A stretch of 64,000 bases of DNA, from the NCBI GenBank assembly GCA_008330645.1, contig VLTN01000026.1, positions 62,001-126,000 on the forward strand. The letters are read 5' to 3'. The DNA comes from Cafeteria roenbergensis. Lineage: Eukaryota > Sar > Bigyra > Bicosoecida > Cafeteriaceae. The position numbers and the translations under genes are program-made. Shown piece by piece: positions 42,536 through 53,900 of this stretch; position 1 is the stretch's first letter; each line of letters starts with the position of its first letter. The notes beneath the pieces are model-generated. The model did not search any database, was not told the DNA's origin, and was given only the letters and a program-made list of their open reading frames with translations.

Positions 42536-45500
42536 CTAGAAAAAGTCAACGGGGGTGGTTCGGGGCGAGGACGTGCGGGCCGGAGACGCCGAGGCGCGCT
42601 TTGCGTCTGCCGCTGCGGTCCTGTCCGCTGTGGCCGAGGACAACGGGGACGGCAGGGCCGAACCCGACGCGTCTCCCACCCCCGCCGGGAGCGACGCGCG
42701 GGCTTGCGGAGCGGCCTCCTTGCTCTGATCCCCGGATGCGGCCTTTGCAGCCTGAATGAACCTCCCTGCGCTCATCTGCTTGGTGACAATTCGCCGCATG
42801 GCGGCCTTGCCTGACATGGCTCGCCGGACCGTCGGAGAGCTGCCCGCCACGCGCTGAACGGCCTTGCTGGAGGCTTTCGCCTTGAGCCGCTTGGATGACT
42901 TGGCCCGGGCTGACATCTTGCTCACCGTGGCGTGGGCGCCGTCGACGCCAGAGCGAGACAGCATCATGGCCGCCTCCGCCGGCTGCATTACCATAAGGTC
43001 TGAGAGCATCTGCATGCGCCGGTGCAGCTTGGCCGTCACGGCGCAGAGCTCCTCGTAGAATCGGGCGGTCTCGTTGGGGCGCGAGAACTCGATGTTGAAC
43101 ACGGTCTCGAGGCCCCCTAGCTTGCCCTCCAGCTCGGCGGGCACTCCCTGCGACGTGAAAATGAGGCTGATGCTGCAAGAGTCGTTGAGCCGCTGCTCCA
43201 CCGCCACAAGCTGGGACAGGGGAAGCCGCTTCTTGAGGTGGTCGCGCGCGTCGAAGTTGAGCAGCTCCCCGCGCTCGTCGTCCAGGACGAGGTTGCGGTG
43301 AAGCACCCTTCCGCCGATGCGCTTCCGGACCTTGAACGGCGCCACGCCACGGGCGTCCTGCTGCTCCTTCGCGCGCTGGTGCTTGCGCGCGGCGGCGACG
43401 AAGTGCACCTCCTCCGTGGACACGTACGCCTTGACAAGCCGCCGCAGCGCCTGCCACTCGCGCTTCTCTGTTTGCGCCGTGGACCGGCGCCTGGACCTGC
43501 GCCTGGCCGCCGCGGTGTCCTTCTTGGCCCCGCAGCCCGAGAAGCAGCTGCAGCCACGGCAGCGGCTGCTCTCGCCGTAGCTGACCCTGCCGGTGGTGCA
43601 CAGGCAGCAGCAGAGGCCCCACAGCATGGGCCCGCACTGCTGCCTGGCGACGTCGTCCGGGTCGGGGTCGAAGATCACCGCTGCGTCGGCTTCGGTCACT
43701 GGCTGCGCGTCGATTTCCGCCTGGAGCTCGGCAAGGAGCTGGTCAATCGTGGGCTTGGCACGGCGGGCGGGCGGAGTCGGGGTAGGTGGCGGCAGGGGCG
43801 TCGGTCCAGCGATGGTCGGGCCTGTGGCACCCGCCGCTGGTGGGGCCGCGCTGCCTCCTGCTGCCCCTGCCGAAGCAGCGGAACCCGCAACCGATGCAAG
43901 TGCGATGGGGTTCAGCGCTCGAGCCTTTTTCCCGCCCTCGAAGTAGAGGACCGGGGCGGAGTACACCTGGTCCTTGTAGAGCAGGGACGCCAGCTCGTGC
44001 CAGCTAATGAACATGGCGTCGTCCTTGCCCGCGTCGTCGTAGACGCGGTCGAAGTGCCGGAAGAGGTCAGTGCCCTCCCGCTTCGCCTGGCGCATGCACT
44101 CTCTCAGGGCAGAGCGGAAGCGGTCCCGAGCGGCAAGGACCCGCTCCATGCGGAGGTCGGAGTCGCCGGGCATGAGCGGGACACCGAACACCCGGCGGCA
44201 GCAGATGGACGAGCCGATCCTCATGCGCTCCAGGCAGGCTGTCTCCACGGGCTGCGAGTTTTCCTTCCAGCGGTCCGCCGTCTCCACGATGTCGAGAACT
44301 TCAGAGAAGCTCGTCTCGATGATGCCGATGATCATGTTGAGGAGGGAGATGGTCATCAGGGCGCTGTACAGGCTGAAGAAGACGCCCGCAAAGGCCGGCC
44401 GCGCGTCGCGCAGCTGAGTGTAGTCCCATGCGCCAAGCGTGAACCGCGCAAGGGTCGATGCGGACGACCAGAACGTGCGGAAGTCCTTGAGGAAGAAGCC
44501 GAAGGACATCTCTCCCCACAGCGCAAAGCCGACGATGACAAGCCCAAAGGAGATGCCGAACGCCACGAGGTTCATCATGCCGTTCTGGAAGGTCAGCCAC
44601 ATGGTGCTCAGCCGCTTGCTGATGCTCATGAACTGGAAGAGCCGGAAGCTGGCGCACAGGCTGACCAGGCCGGCCCAGGACAGGGCGAAGATGAAGCCCT
44701 CAGCCTCCGTAAACAGGTCCACGTAGCCGGGACTGTTCACGTCGAAGGCGCTGATGCCGGGGGAGGTCACGTACCGCAGCCACTGCTGCATCATGACGAT
44801 GATCAGGGCGGAGAGCACCAGCTCGAACATCGTGCTGGGCACCACAGCGGCCTTGATGAAGCCCATGCCAGCCCTCGAGTCGCGGAAGATGCGCCGGAGC
44901 GACTTTTGGACGTAGTAGATCACGTACACCACGAGGATGCACTCGAACCCGGCCCGGATGAGGTCCTGGACAGACGAGTACTGGAGCACGGGCACAGAGT
45001 AGATGCGGGCCCACTTGAGCACGTGCCCGCTGGGGAACATCTCGAAGACAACGCGGCAGACCGAGAGCAGCCGCGTGTTGGTGTTGTACAGGTTGATGCC
45101 CACCTCGAGAGCGCGGGAGGCGCGGTCAAGAAACGCGTCGGCAAAGATCTGGTCCAGCTTCTCCGCAGCCAGCGTCTGGTTCGTGGGCAGCTCCACCACG
45201 TAGCCCCCGGTTCCGTAGAGCTGGTCCCACCCGTAGAGGCCGTCGAGCTTGGAGAGGCCCGACTGCCACGTATACTCGTGGCCGTTTCGGTAGAACGGCT
45301 CCTTGGCCTCGGTGCTGTCGAAGCTTGTGAGGCTTTCCGACGTTCGAAACGCACCGTAACATGTTCCGTCGATGTTGTCGAATCGCCCCAAGCACGAGCT
45401 CGCCGACCCGCTGGCCACCGGGTTGCCGAACACGTCCGTCGCCTCTTTCGAGCAGTCGGCCAACGCGCGCTCGGAGATGCACGAGTCGTTGCGAACGCGC

Positions 45501-46466
45501 AGCTGCCGCAGGCGCACGCCCCCGACAAGCCTGAAGTAGCCAAGTGCGTATTGCTGCTGGATGGGGGAGAGGGGCCGCCCCGAGTAGGACTCGGTTGGGT
45601 ACAGCTGGCCCAGCATGGGACCCTGCAGCCACTCGAAAATTTCACCTTGCGTCATGACCTCGTAGAAGTTCTTCTTGAAGCTGGCCTGCGGGCACACGGT
45701 TGGGGCACACGCCGCGGGGCAGGCGGGCGGGCGGGTGGGTGGGGCAGCAGGTCGACCTCGCCCTAGGTGGCGGCGGGGCGGAGGCACCAACTTGCCCTAG
45801 AATTGCTTGCTTGGCGCGGGCTGCTCACGCCAGGAAATTCTTCGTCAAGGAGGAGGTCCTCGAGCGCGGCGTTGGTCTTGTAGGCAACTGCGCGGGGACA
45901 GGGTCGGGAGGGAGCGGGGACGACGCGGCGGGGGGGATGTCGAGCGAGCAAGGCGCAGAGAGCGATCACTCGCGTGCCGGCAAACTGCTCAGCGGGCGGG
46001 CGCCGACGACCGGTCCTGCTGCCGGGCGCAAGCTGGAGGTCAATCGCATGCTGGCCGCGTGCCGGGGGCAATCGTGGGGAGCGGGGGGCAGCGTGGGCCG
46101 CTTGCTTGACGCACCTCCGACATCGTATAGCTGAAACGCGATGATGCCAAAGATGGCGAACAGGCCGAAGAACACGGCCACCTCGCCCAGGCGCTTCTGC
46201 CGCTCGATCTCGTACATGGACGACAGCATCTGTCGCACGGGCAGGCCGGCGGCTCCGGAGTCGGTCACGCCGGGCTTGGAAACCGGCACGACTCTCGCTC
46301 CCGGCCGAGAGGTCGTTTTGTGGGCCTGCCGCTCCACCTCGTGCTTGAGCAGCTGGCCCAGCACGAAGACATTGGACCGCGCCGCCGCATGCTTGTCAAC
46401 CAGCCCCACCGACTGCGTCGCGCTGTCGACTTGCGCAGGCGCCGTCGGGTTGCCCAGGTCCTGCAT
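42536..46466 (-). CDS. Polycystin-2-like cation channel with C-terminal PH-like domain (two exons)
   Basis: Exons about 46466-46122 and 45685-42536 give about 1164 residues. Exon 1 ends with TM1 (GEVAVFFGLFAIFGIIAFQLY, about 94-114). Residues about 116-345 form the large extracellular polycystin (TOP) loop with several Cys. TM2-TM6 follow (about 355-575), with NLVAFGISFGLVIVGFALWG (TM5), the pore helix FRTFWSSASTLARFTLGAWD, and TM6 ending LLNMIIGIIETSFSEV, close to PKD2 LLNMFLAIINDTYSEV. PKD2 channels pass Ca2+ and other cations, often in ciliary membranes. The filter reads LGA where PKD2 has LGD. After TM6: an EF-hand-like stretch (about 653-685), a Cys-rich patch (about 797-830: GLCCCLC, CRGCSCFSGCG), a PH-like module (about 895-1005) and a basic Ser-rich tail. 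Convergent with the repeat gene. Confidence 0.85.
45686..46121 (-). other. Intron of the polycystin-like gene (about 436 bp)
   Basis: The acceptor GTGCCCGCAG before GCCAGCTTC is clear and phase 0. A phase-0 donor GAT|GTCGGA lies at 46121; the stronger-looking donor GGAG|GTGCGT seven bases on does not fit the phase. The exact donor is therefore uncertain, but a first exon is needed to supply TM1. Confidence 0.6.
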
Positions 46467-47100
46467 CTCGGCAAGTGGAGCCGAGGCTCAACTCGCGCTG
46501 GAGACTGGCCGTGCGCGGGGCTTTGGCGCCGGGACCGGAGCAGGCCTGCTCGAGGCCTCCAAGCAGGAGTCTGCGGGCCCGGTGATGGAGGGACGGGGGC
46601 CTGCGGGCCTCGGAGTGGCCGGGCGCAGGCGGACGCGACGAGCGCAGAGCGACCGCTAGTCGCAGTGGCAACAGCGCCGCCCCGAAGGCCGGCCCCAACC
46701 ACACCTTCTGGACGCCGACGACCGGGCGGCGATCGCCCCGTCGCCACTCCGTCCTCCCGCTGGTTAATGTCCCCGGCGCAAGCCGCGGGGCTCGACGCAG
46801 GGAGCACACCGAGTGCCTTCACGCAGATCCCAGCAGCGAACAGCGCACAAGCGTTTCTCGAAGCGTCTTGTCGGGGCGCGCTGCCACGGTGGCCGGCTGT
46901 GCTGCAAACAAAGCCACGCAGATACATTGCACACGAGCACCACGCATCGCAGCCGGGGCCCGTGGATGCTGCTGGTTGCGGCGTCCGCAACGCAGGCCGC
47001 GCGCAGGACACACAACACGTCGGCGAGCACAGGTGCAGGCCTCCCTTCCTCGCGCGCAGCCACCGCTCGCGCCCACCGTGACTGGCACCTCGCTGGGGGT
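46467..47100 (-). other. Intergenic between carrier and polycystin-like genes
   Basis: 634 bases between two minus-strand genes: 3' end of the carrier and 5' flank of the polycystin-like gene. Overlapping open frames on both strands show no domain. Nothing else recognised. Confidence 0.5.
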
Positions 47101-48084
47101 CTAGGCCACGCCGAGCAACATGCGGAACTGCTCGAGGAAGGAGAACGTCAGCACGGTGTGCGGGGCCAGGCGCAGATACAGCGCGCCGGCGCCACGCCAG
47201 AGGTTGCGCACGCCCTCCACGCGCGCGGTCTTGACGAAGCAGTCAAGCGGCGACGAGTAGTGGCCCGACCCCTTCTGGGACTGGATATACCTCGTGGAGA
47301 CGACGTCAAACGGCGTCATGATGGCGGTGATGACGACCGACGCGCCAGCCGAGGCGAGGGTGTGAAGGGCGATCCCCGACGCGCCGAAGCCAGCGAAGAG
47401 CTCCTTGAAAGTCTCGTAGGACGCAAGCTGCGCGGCTGAGCCCGCTCCCACGCGCATCACGGCGGCGTCCACGCCCCGGAACAGCGCCCGCACGCCGCCC
47501 TCATTCAGGTAGATGCGGCGCAGGCCGTCCACGGGGCCCTTGTAGTCATACTTGTGCACGGCTACGAAGCCGTCCTTGGCCTTGCTGATGGACTGCAGCC
47601 GGTTCTTCACGAGGAAGAGCGGATGGCCGATGGCTCCGCCCATGATGCCGGAGGTCAGACCCGCGCTTAGCCGAGCGGCAACCGCTGCCGAGTGGCTTCC
47701 CGCTGAGCGGCCGTTCTCGCTGTCGGCGACTGTGTGCTGCACGCCGTACAGTTGGTGGAACGCGGAGTTCAAGTACGGGAACGAGCCGAGACGCACGCCG
47801 TTGAGCGCGAGCTGAAACGCCATGGCAGGGGCAAGCCCCGCCTGGATGCCGCGGATGCCCTCCTCCGCGAAGATTCGCCGCATCCCCGAGATTGCGGACG
47901 TGTACTCCCTGGCGCCCGTCGAGTGGCCAAGCTCGCCCTGCAGCTGCATGCGAGTCTTGATCACGTCCACGGGGTTGCTGAAAATGGTGGCCGTCGCGGC
48001 CGCTGCGGAGCCGGCAGCAATCGACCGAAGTGCGCGCGACAGCGCACTCATCGAGCTAGTGCGGTCATCAGCGGCGGCGGCCAT
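47101..48084 (-). CDS. Mitochondrial carrier, Oac1/SLC25A34-35-like
   Basis: 327 residues, the usual length for the SLC25 family, which exchanges metabolites across the mitochondrial inner membrane through three repeats of two helices. The three repeat signatures are NPVDVIKTR (about 37-45), GHPLFLVKNR and TPFDVVSTR. The second lacks the acidic residue (PLFLVK), and the third ends in STR; both details fit the oxaloacetate/sulfate carrier Oac1 and its animal relatives SLC25A34/35 (LQLQGEL, PLFLVKTR and TPFDVVSTR as I recall them). Substrate is inferred from this resemblance only. I start at the ATG at 48084 (MAAAADDRTSSMS); the open frame runs to 48207 but only to a TTG. Divergent from the RCC1 gene. 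Confidence 0.88.
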   Translation of the reverse strand: MAAAADDRTSSMSALSRALRSIAAGSAAAATATIFSNPVDVIKTRMQLQGELGHSTGAREYTSAISGMRRIFAEEGIRGIQAGLAPAMAFQLALNGVRLGSFPYLNSAFHQLYGVQHTVADSENGRSAGSHSAAVAARLSAGLTSGIMGGAIGHPLFLVKNRLQSISKAKDGFVAVHKYDYKGPVDGLRRIYLNEGGVRALFRGVDAAVMRVGAGSAAQLASYETFKELFAGFGASGIALHTLASAGASVVITAIMTPFDVVSTRYIQSQKGSGHYSSPLDCFVKTARVEGVRNLWRGAGALYLRLAPHTVLTFSFLEQFRMLLGVA

Positions 48085-48788
48085 GACTTCCCTTGGCGCT
48101 GCGGGTTGTTCTTGTTGCGAAGCAGCTGACGAAAAGTCCCGAGTCCGCTGGTGAGTCGGAAGTGGCCCGGAGCAGCGGTTCAAGGCACAACCCTTGGACT
48201 GGGGCAATTAATTTCAGGACGCCTCGCAAAGGCCTGGCCGCAGGCGCGTCCGCAATGGGGGACCTTCGGGCGCGGGAGGAGTGCTGCCGGAGCAGCAACT
48301 CGCTTCGTGCGGCAGAGCGCGCTTCTCCCAGCGCCGCAAGCGTCGCACGCGCGTGGTCGCCACTGCCCCAAGGCGCTGCAGCAGTTGTGGTTGAACTTGG
48401 GGGTTTGCTCCAGGGACCTGCGAGGAGTGTTCATGCAGCCGAGTGCCCGCTGGTTCGCGTGGGGGGCGGGTGAGGAGTGTCGGGCAGGCGCCCGCTCCTG
48501 GCATCGCGGCGAGCACAACTCGTGGAGCAAGGGCCTATGTGCGTGCGCGCGCGCGAGGGCAACGCGCTCCGGTGCGCGCCGCTGTCAATGTCAGGGCCGC
48601 AGGCGGATGCAACGGGCTCGAAGATGACAGCTGTGCTCCCGTGGCCGTGGAGGACGACCGGACTGCGCGAGTGAGGCCGGGGCAGGAGCGGCGTGCAATT
48701 GTTGTTGGCGCGGCGCTTCGGCTTGCTGACTTCCTCCACCTCGGCTGGCACAATCCTTGGTGCGCGCATGAGCAGCGCTGCGTAGGGC
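48085..48788. promoter_or_regulatory. Divergent intergenic region
   Basis: 704 bases between the ATG of the carrier (-) and the first ATG of the RCC1 gene (+). It should contain both promoters. GC-rich with alternating GC tracts near 48545; no defined element recognised. A 5' exon of the RCC1 gene could be hidden here. Confidence 0.45.
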
Positions 48789-50501
48789 ATGCGCCCTCTC
48801 CGGGCGCCCGGGCGCCACAGCGTCGTTCGTTCCGCTCGTTCAGTGTTCCCGCAGGCGCTTTCGTCCGCGGTGTGCGCCGCTAGCTCTGGTCGCCTGATGG
48901 CAGTGACCACAGCCGAGGTGGGGGGGCTGTGGCTGGCTGGCGCAGCCGACAGCCCCGCCATGTGCTGCCGAGAGACAAGCTCGCGCCACTGTCTGCGACG
49001 CGTGGGTGCAGACAACTGCCGCGACGGTGCAGGCATAACCCCGGGATGCCCCGCCGGGGCAGCGGCGGCTCACCCAGTGAGCAAGGACGCCGCGGAGCCA
49101 GGGCAGCCTCTCAAACACGCCGGGGAGGGGCGCGGCGTCGAGCCGGCCCACCCGTGCAAGGGCTGGCTCGCACCGGCGCCGCCCCGTCCGGACGCCAGCC
49201 TGGCTCTGCCGGTCGCGTTCGTGGCAGTGGCTGTGGGCTGGGACCACGTGGTAGCCGTATCGGCGGAAGGCGCCCTCTGGGCGTGGGGCAGCAACGCCGT
49301 GGGCCAGTGCGGCGCCCCGGTCGCGGGCGGCGACGGCTCCTCCGGCCGAGGCGGGGGCGACGCTTGCCACGGCGGCGCAGCGGTGACGGTGGGGAGGCCT
49401 TGTCGGGTGTGGGCTCCTGAGCGCGGAGGTGCGGGCGCAGTTTCCGTCGCTTGCGGCCTTCGGCACAGCGTGGCAGCGCTTGCGGACGGAGCCGTGCTTG
49501 CCTGCGGCGACGACTCGCGGGGCCAGGTGAGTGCCCAGCCGCCGCAGGCAAGGGCTCGGCGGGCAAGGAGGCGTGGCGCAGTCGGGGCAGCGGGCTCCCG
49601 GGCAGAGGCGGACGGGGCGGCAGCCGGCGACCCTGAGCCGCGGGCAGTTGCCTCGGCGCCGTCGACTGCAGCAGGGGCGCCTCGCGCTGATGCTGGCGAC
49701 GGCAGCGCTCCGGCGCGGCGGGGGAGGCTTGCCCGCTCCCCGGCGCATGTGTTGCGGTGGCGGGCCGTGGGCGGCCTGGGGCGGGGCGGCGTCGCGGCCG
49801 TCGATTGCGAGTGCGGGCTCAGCGTCGAGGGGGCGGCCGCTCGTCGCGGCAGCGTCGCGTGCGGGCAGCGCTTCTCAGCAGCGATCGCGGCGTGCGGCAG
49901 GTGTGTTGTTGCGTGGGGCGATGGGCGCCGCGGCCAGCTCGGGGCAGCGCTCCCCGAAGGCAGGGCCATGGCGGTGGTTCCCGTGCGGGCGGCGTGCTCG
50001 GGCGGCCCCGTTGCGTCAGTGGGCCGTCTGAGCTGCGGATGGAGCCACGCGGTCGCGACCGTCCGGCTCGACGGCCGGCCGCACCCAGTGGCCGTGGCGT
50101 GGGGCCGCAACGACATGGGGCAGTGCGGCGGCGCGGCGGGCGAGCAGCCGCGGCAGCTGTCAGCACCGAGCGGCGCCCCGCTCGTTGCAGCCCACGCCGG
50201 CTCGGAGACCACCGCGCTGCTGGCCAGCGACGGCCTGTGGCAGGCGGGCTGGAACGAGCACGGGAACCTCGCGCGCCCCTGTGGCCCCGCGGACGGACTG
50301 CCGCTGTCACGGGCCTTCCTCAAGGCGGCTCTGCCCGGAAAACCGTGTGATGGCTGCTTTGGCGGCGCGTCCGTGGTCGCTGGCGTGCTCGACAGCGACC
50401 TCGCTGGCCCCCGCTCGGCGGCAGAGAGCGCCGTGGCTGCCCCCGGCGGCGCGTCTGCCGCCGCTGTGCGGGATTCGTGCGGGGCGCTGCCTCGGGGCTA
50501 G
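48789..50501 (+). CDS. RCC1-repeat (beta-propeller) protein
   Basis: 570 residues from the ATG at 48789; an in-frame ATG at 48897 (MAVTTAEVGGLWLAG) is a good alternative. RCC1 blades are visible as VGWDHVVAVSAEGALWAWGS with NAVGQCG, CGLRHSVAALADGAVLACG with DDSRGQ, CGQRFSAAIA with VVAWGDGRRGQLG, CGWSHAVATV with VAVAWGRNDMGQCG, and ETTALLASDGLWQAGWNEHG. The last, WNEHG, recalls SERGEF/DelGEF-type proteins. The family ranges from Ran exchange factors to scaffold proteins, so the partner is unknown. An Arg/Ala-rich stretch (about 246-345) separates blades two and three; a GTGAGT directly after GRGQ (49527) could be an intron donor there, but no acceptor in the right phase was convincing, and the frame stays open. 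Confidence 0.7.
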   Translation: MRPLRAPGRHSVVRSARSVFPQALSSAVCAASSGRLMAVTTAEVGGLWLAGAADSPAMCCRETSSRHCLRRVGADNCRDGAGITPGCPAGAAAAHPVSKDAAEPGQPLKHAGEGRGVEPAHPCKGWLAPAPPRPDASLALPVAFVAVAVGWDHVVAVSAEGALWAWGSNAVGQCGAPVAGGDGSSGRGGGDACHGGAAVTVGRPCRVWAPERGGAGAVSVACGLRHSVAALADGAVLACGDDSRGQVSAQPPQARARRARRRGAVGAAGSRAEADGAAAGDPEPRAVASAPSTAAGAPRADAGDGSAPARRGRLARSPAHVLRWRAVGGLGRGGVAAVDCECGLSVEGAAARRGSVACGQRFSAAIAACGRCVVAWGDGRRGQLGAALPEGRAMAVVPVRAACSGGPVASVGRLSCGWSHAVATVRLDGRPHPVAVAWGRNDMGQCGGAAGEQPRQLSAPSGAPLVAAHAGSETTALLASDGLWQAGWNEHGNLARPCGPADGLPLSRAFLKAALPGKPCDGCFGGASVVAGVLDSDLAGPRSAAESAVAAPGGASAAAVRDSCGALPRG

Positions 50502-50909
50502 TTGTGCGAGCGCGCTGGCCGAGAGTTGCTCGCTAAATTTCGAGGGCTTGGGCCTGTCGAGTCGTCGTCCGGGCGGCTCCTTCAGTCGGCATGCGTTGCC
50601 CTCGCTTGACCACGCACCCCGCACTCGCGCGCCGCCGCCGCCGCCGCCGCCGCCTGCCTTGGCCTCGGTCCGCGCTCGTTCCCGAGACCCCTCTTCCCCT
50701 GCCAGCTGTGGTCGGGCTCGGGCGCGGCGCGAAGGGGACTCCGCCTCCGTTCACGCCCGCCAACGCACCTGCAGCGGCGGGAAAACCCCCGCTCGTCTTC
50801 GCGGCCGCGTGCAGGCGTGTGACAGGCCGCATACAGGGGCGCTGGTAGGCTCTTTGGCCGCCGCCACCGTCCTGCCGGCAACTCGCCAGGCGTTGCAGCC
50901 CTTGCCGCG
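50502..50909 (+). other. Intergenic with (GCC)8, upstream of the channel gene
   Basis: 408 bases between two plus-strand genes. It holds eight GCC triplets at 50631-50654 and GC-rich sequence likely to form the promoter and 5' untranslated region of the channel gene. No gene recognised. Confidence 0.5.
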
Positions 50910-53900
50910 ATGGCAGCGGCTGTGCGCCTGCCCGGCGCGATGACCACCGGCAGCAGGGCCGAGATGCCCCGGCCGGTGGACCAGGACGATGCGGCCATGG
51001 GGGACGCTGCGTTCGGCGCGAGCCAGCGGTCGCTGCGGTCGGGCTCCAAGCGGTCGCTGCCCCGCTCCGGCAGCAGTCAGGCGTCAATGAGCTCGCGGCA
51101 GCCGTCGGAGCTATCGCCCGCCGAGAGCGAAGAGGCCCGCTTCATCAACGATGTGGTCTTGGACGTTCGGCGCAACTCGCTCAACCCCGAGGCGGCCACG
51201 CGGCAGGCCATCCAGGCGCGGCTGAGGCGGGAGCGCAGCGGCTTTGGCAACGCCCGCCAATGGCAAATTTGGCTGCGCGACGAGGTCGTCCGTCACCCGC
51301 TCTTCGACGCATTCATCCTGGTGTGCATCATCCTCAACTCGGTCACGCTGGCGATGAGCAACCCGCTCATGGACCCCAACTCGGACCTCGCGGGCGTCTT
51401 GGAAATAACGGATGTCGTGTTCACAGGCATTTTTACCATCGAGATGCTCACCAAGATGTTCGCGCTCGGGGTCTTCGACGGAAAGGTCTGCGGCTTGCGC
51501 TGTTGCGGCGAGGATGTTCCCTTTTTCGGCGGCATCATCTCGTTGCCGGCCAAGGCCGGGCAAATGCCAGTGGCCAAGCCTCGAGCCGGGGGAGGGACGG
51601 CAATCGCGCCCATTTCCTCGGCAGCCATCGCGGCGCCGCCTGCGCTTGCATCGCTGCCGCCCGGCACAGCAGCCGCACCATCGGCGCGCCCCATGGCGGG
51701 CTCGGCGATGCGCCTCGCCCGCCCGCCGCGGGCGGAGCAGTCTGGGTCTGCGGCGTCGACCGACACGTCAGCCGTGAGGGTGACGCCTGTGGCCATCGCC
51801 GGCCACGGCGTCCACGGCGTCGAGGGGGAGATGCCCTCGTCGGGGGCCAGCTCCCCCGTGGCGGCTTTTGACGAGAACGACGCGGACCTTGGGGCCGAGG
51901 CCACGGGGATCGACGGCGCCGCCGCGAGCGAGCACGCGGACGGCGGGAGGGACGACGCGGCCAGGGGGGGCCAGGTGGACGAGTCAGAGCACCTGGAGGC
52001 AATCGAGGAGCGGGTGCGGGCGGTGGTCGACGACGCAGCGGAGAAGTTTCCCCGCGCGTATCTGGGCTCCCCATGGAACGGCCTGGACTTCATCATCGTG
52101 GTGGCCGCGCTTCTGGGGTACATCCCGGCTGTGGGCGCCGCGGGCGGGTCCGGCGTGCGTCTCATGCGGGTCCTTCGGCCGCTTCGCAGCGTGAACCGCC
52201 TGCCTTCGCTCCGCGTGATCATCTCGACCATGCTCGACTCCTTCCGGGGCATGGTGTCCGTCATGGTGCTCGTCCTCTTCCTGTTCGTCATCTACGGCAT
52301 CGTGGGCGTGCTCTTCTTCAACGGCGCCCTCCACCAGCGCTGCTACGACACCGGGTCGGTGCCGCCGGCGCCCCCCCCGTTTGCCCCCGAGGAGGACACC
52401 TACGCCCTCGACGGGTACTGCTCCACGATGCCCGGCTTCGCGTACCAGTGCCCCGCGGGGCAGACGTGCTCGCCTCGCGCCGAGGACCCGCAGTACGGCT
52501 GGGTCTCCTTCGACAACATCGGTCTCGCGTTCCTCGCCATCTACAACGTCATCTCCATGTCCAACTGGGCCCCTCTCAGCTACCAGATCAGCGACACCAC
52601 GGGCAGCTTCGGCGCCGTCTTCTTCGTGACGCTCATCCTCTTTGGGACCTTTTTCTCCATCAACATCGTCCTCGCCGTCGTGGTGGCATCGTACGAGGAG
52701 AACTTCTCCAAGCAGCAGACGCGGGACAGGCAGGCCGCGGCCATGGACCTCCTTGCCACGCGCGAGAGCAGGCACTCCCGGGTCATTGCCGTGCTTCGGA
52801 GGGCGCGCGGTCTGGGGAAGGTGCACATCGATTCGATCGAGGTCAACGCAGACGACGTGGATGCGCAGGGGGGCACCTACGCCATGTCCAACAGCGACGA
52901 CGAGGACGCCGAGCTCGACCTGCCCCCTCCCCGCTCGGCCGGCGCCCAGGTGGCCCCGTCCCAGCCGGTCACGCCCAACGGCAGCAGGAACCCGTCCCTT
53001 GGCGGCGGTGACTGGGGCGGCGCCAACGACGACGGCGGGCCCGTCACCATGGGCTCCATCCGCAGCCAGCAGGGCGCGAGCTTCGGCGCGGCGTCCGGCG
53101 CAAACTCGCCTCCGGGCTCGACGCGCCCTGGCTCGCGCGCCACCAGCCGCGGGGACGGGGCCTCGCGCCCACCTTCGATCGGCGGGGGCGGAGGCGACGG
53201 TGGCGCTGCTGGCGACAGCAAGGCCACTAGGGATTCGGCTCCCGACCCTGAAGGGTCGCCCGCCGTTCCCGACGGAGACGATACCCCGGGGTTGCCGATG
53301 CCATCCCACGACGAGCCGCAGAAGCCGAGGCAGCCGCAGCAGCACCAGGTGCACCAGGGAGTCAGCGCCTCCGCCCAGTCGTCCGTCACCGCCGGCATGG
53401 CCAGCTCCCAGCTTCCCGCTGGCAGCTCCGGCACTCACTCGGAAGTCCCGCCCGCGGGCCAGGCGCCAGGCGCCTCCGCCGGGCCGTCACTGCCGCCGAC
53501 GGGGGCCGCTGCTCCGTCGCTGCCGCGACTTCCAGAGGGCGTTCCAACGCCTGCCGGCGGCGCGTCGCCCGTTGACAGGAAGGAGGTGGCGTCCCCTCCG
53601 TCGTCGTCGGCGAGCACCAAGGGCGCCCACGTCGCAGGGGCCGCTGGGGCCACGCACTCGCTCCAGCCGCCCACCGCCGTGTCGGGAACGCTTCTCCAAG
53701 ACGCCGCCCGCCTCGTCTTCGGGGCCAAGGCCGACCACGCGCACATGCGCGAGCTTGCCGAGGCCGAGCGCCGCCAGATGGCGATGGGCGGTCGGGACAG
53801 CCGCGCCAGCAGCGCAAGCGACTCCGGGCTGAGCGAGGAGGAGCGGATAGTCGCCTTGGCCAAGGCAGGGAAGGACGACGGGGCGGGCGTGACTCCTGGC

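Noticed and set aside
48207-48207. N-terminal extension of the mitochondrial carrier
   Set aside because: The upstream codon is TTG, not ATG; the ATG at 48084 gives the normal family length.
49527-49680. Intron in the RCC1 gene beginning at GTGAGT
   Set aside because: The donor looks good, but no acceptor nearby kept the frame of the next RCC1 blades, and the region has no stop codon; left as unspliced.
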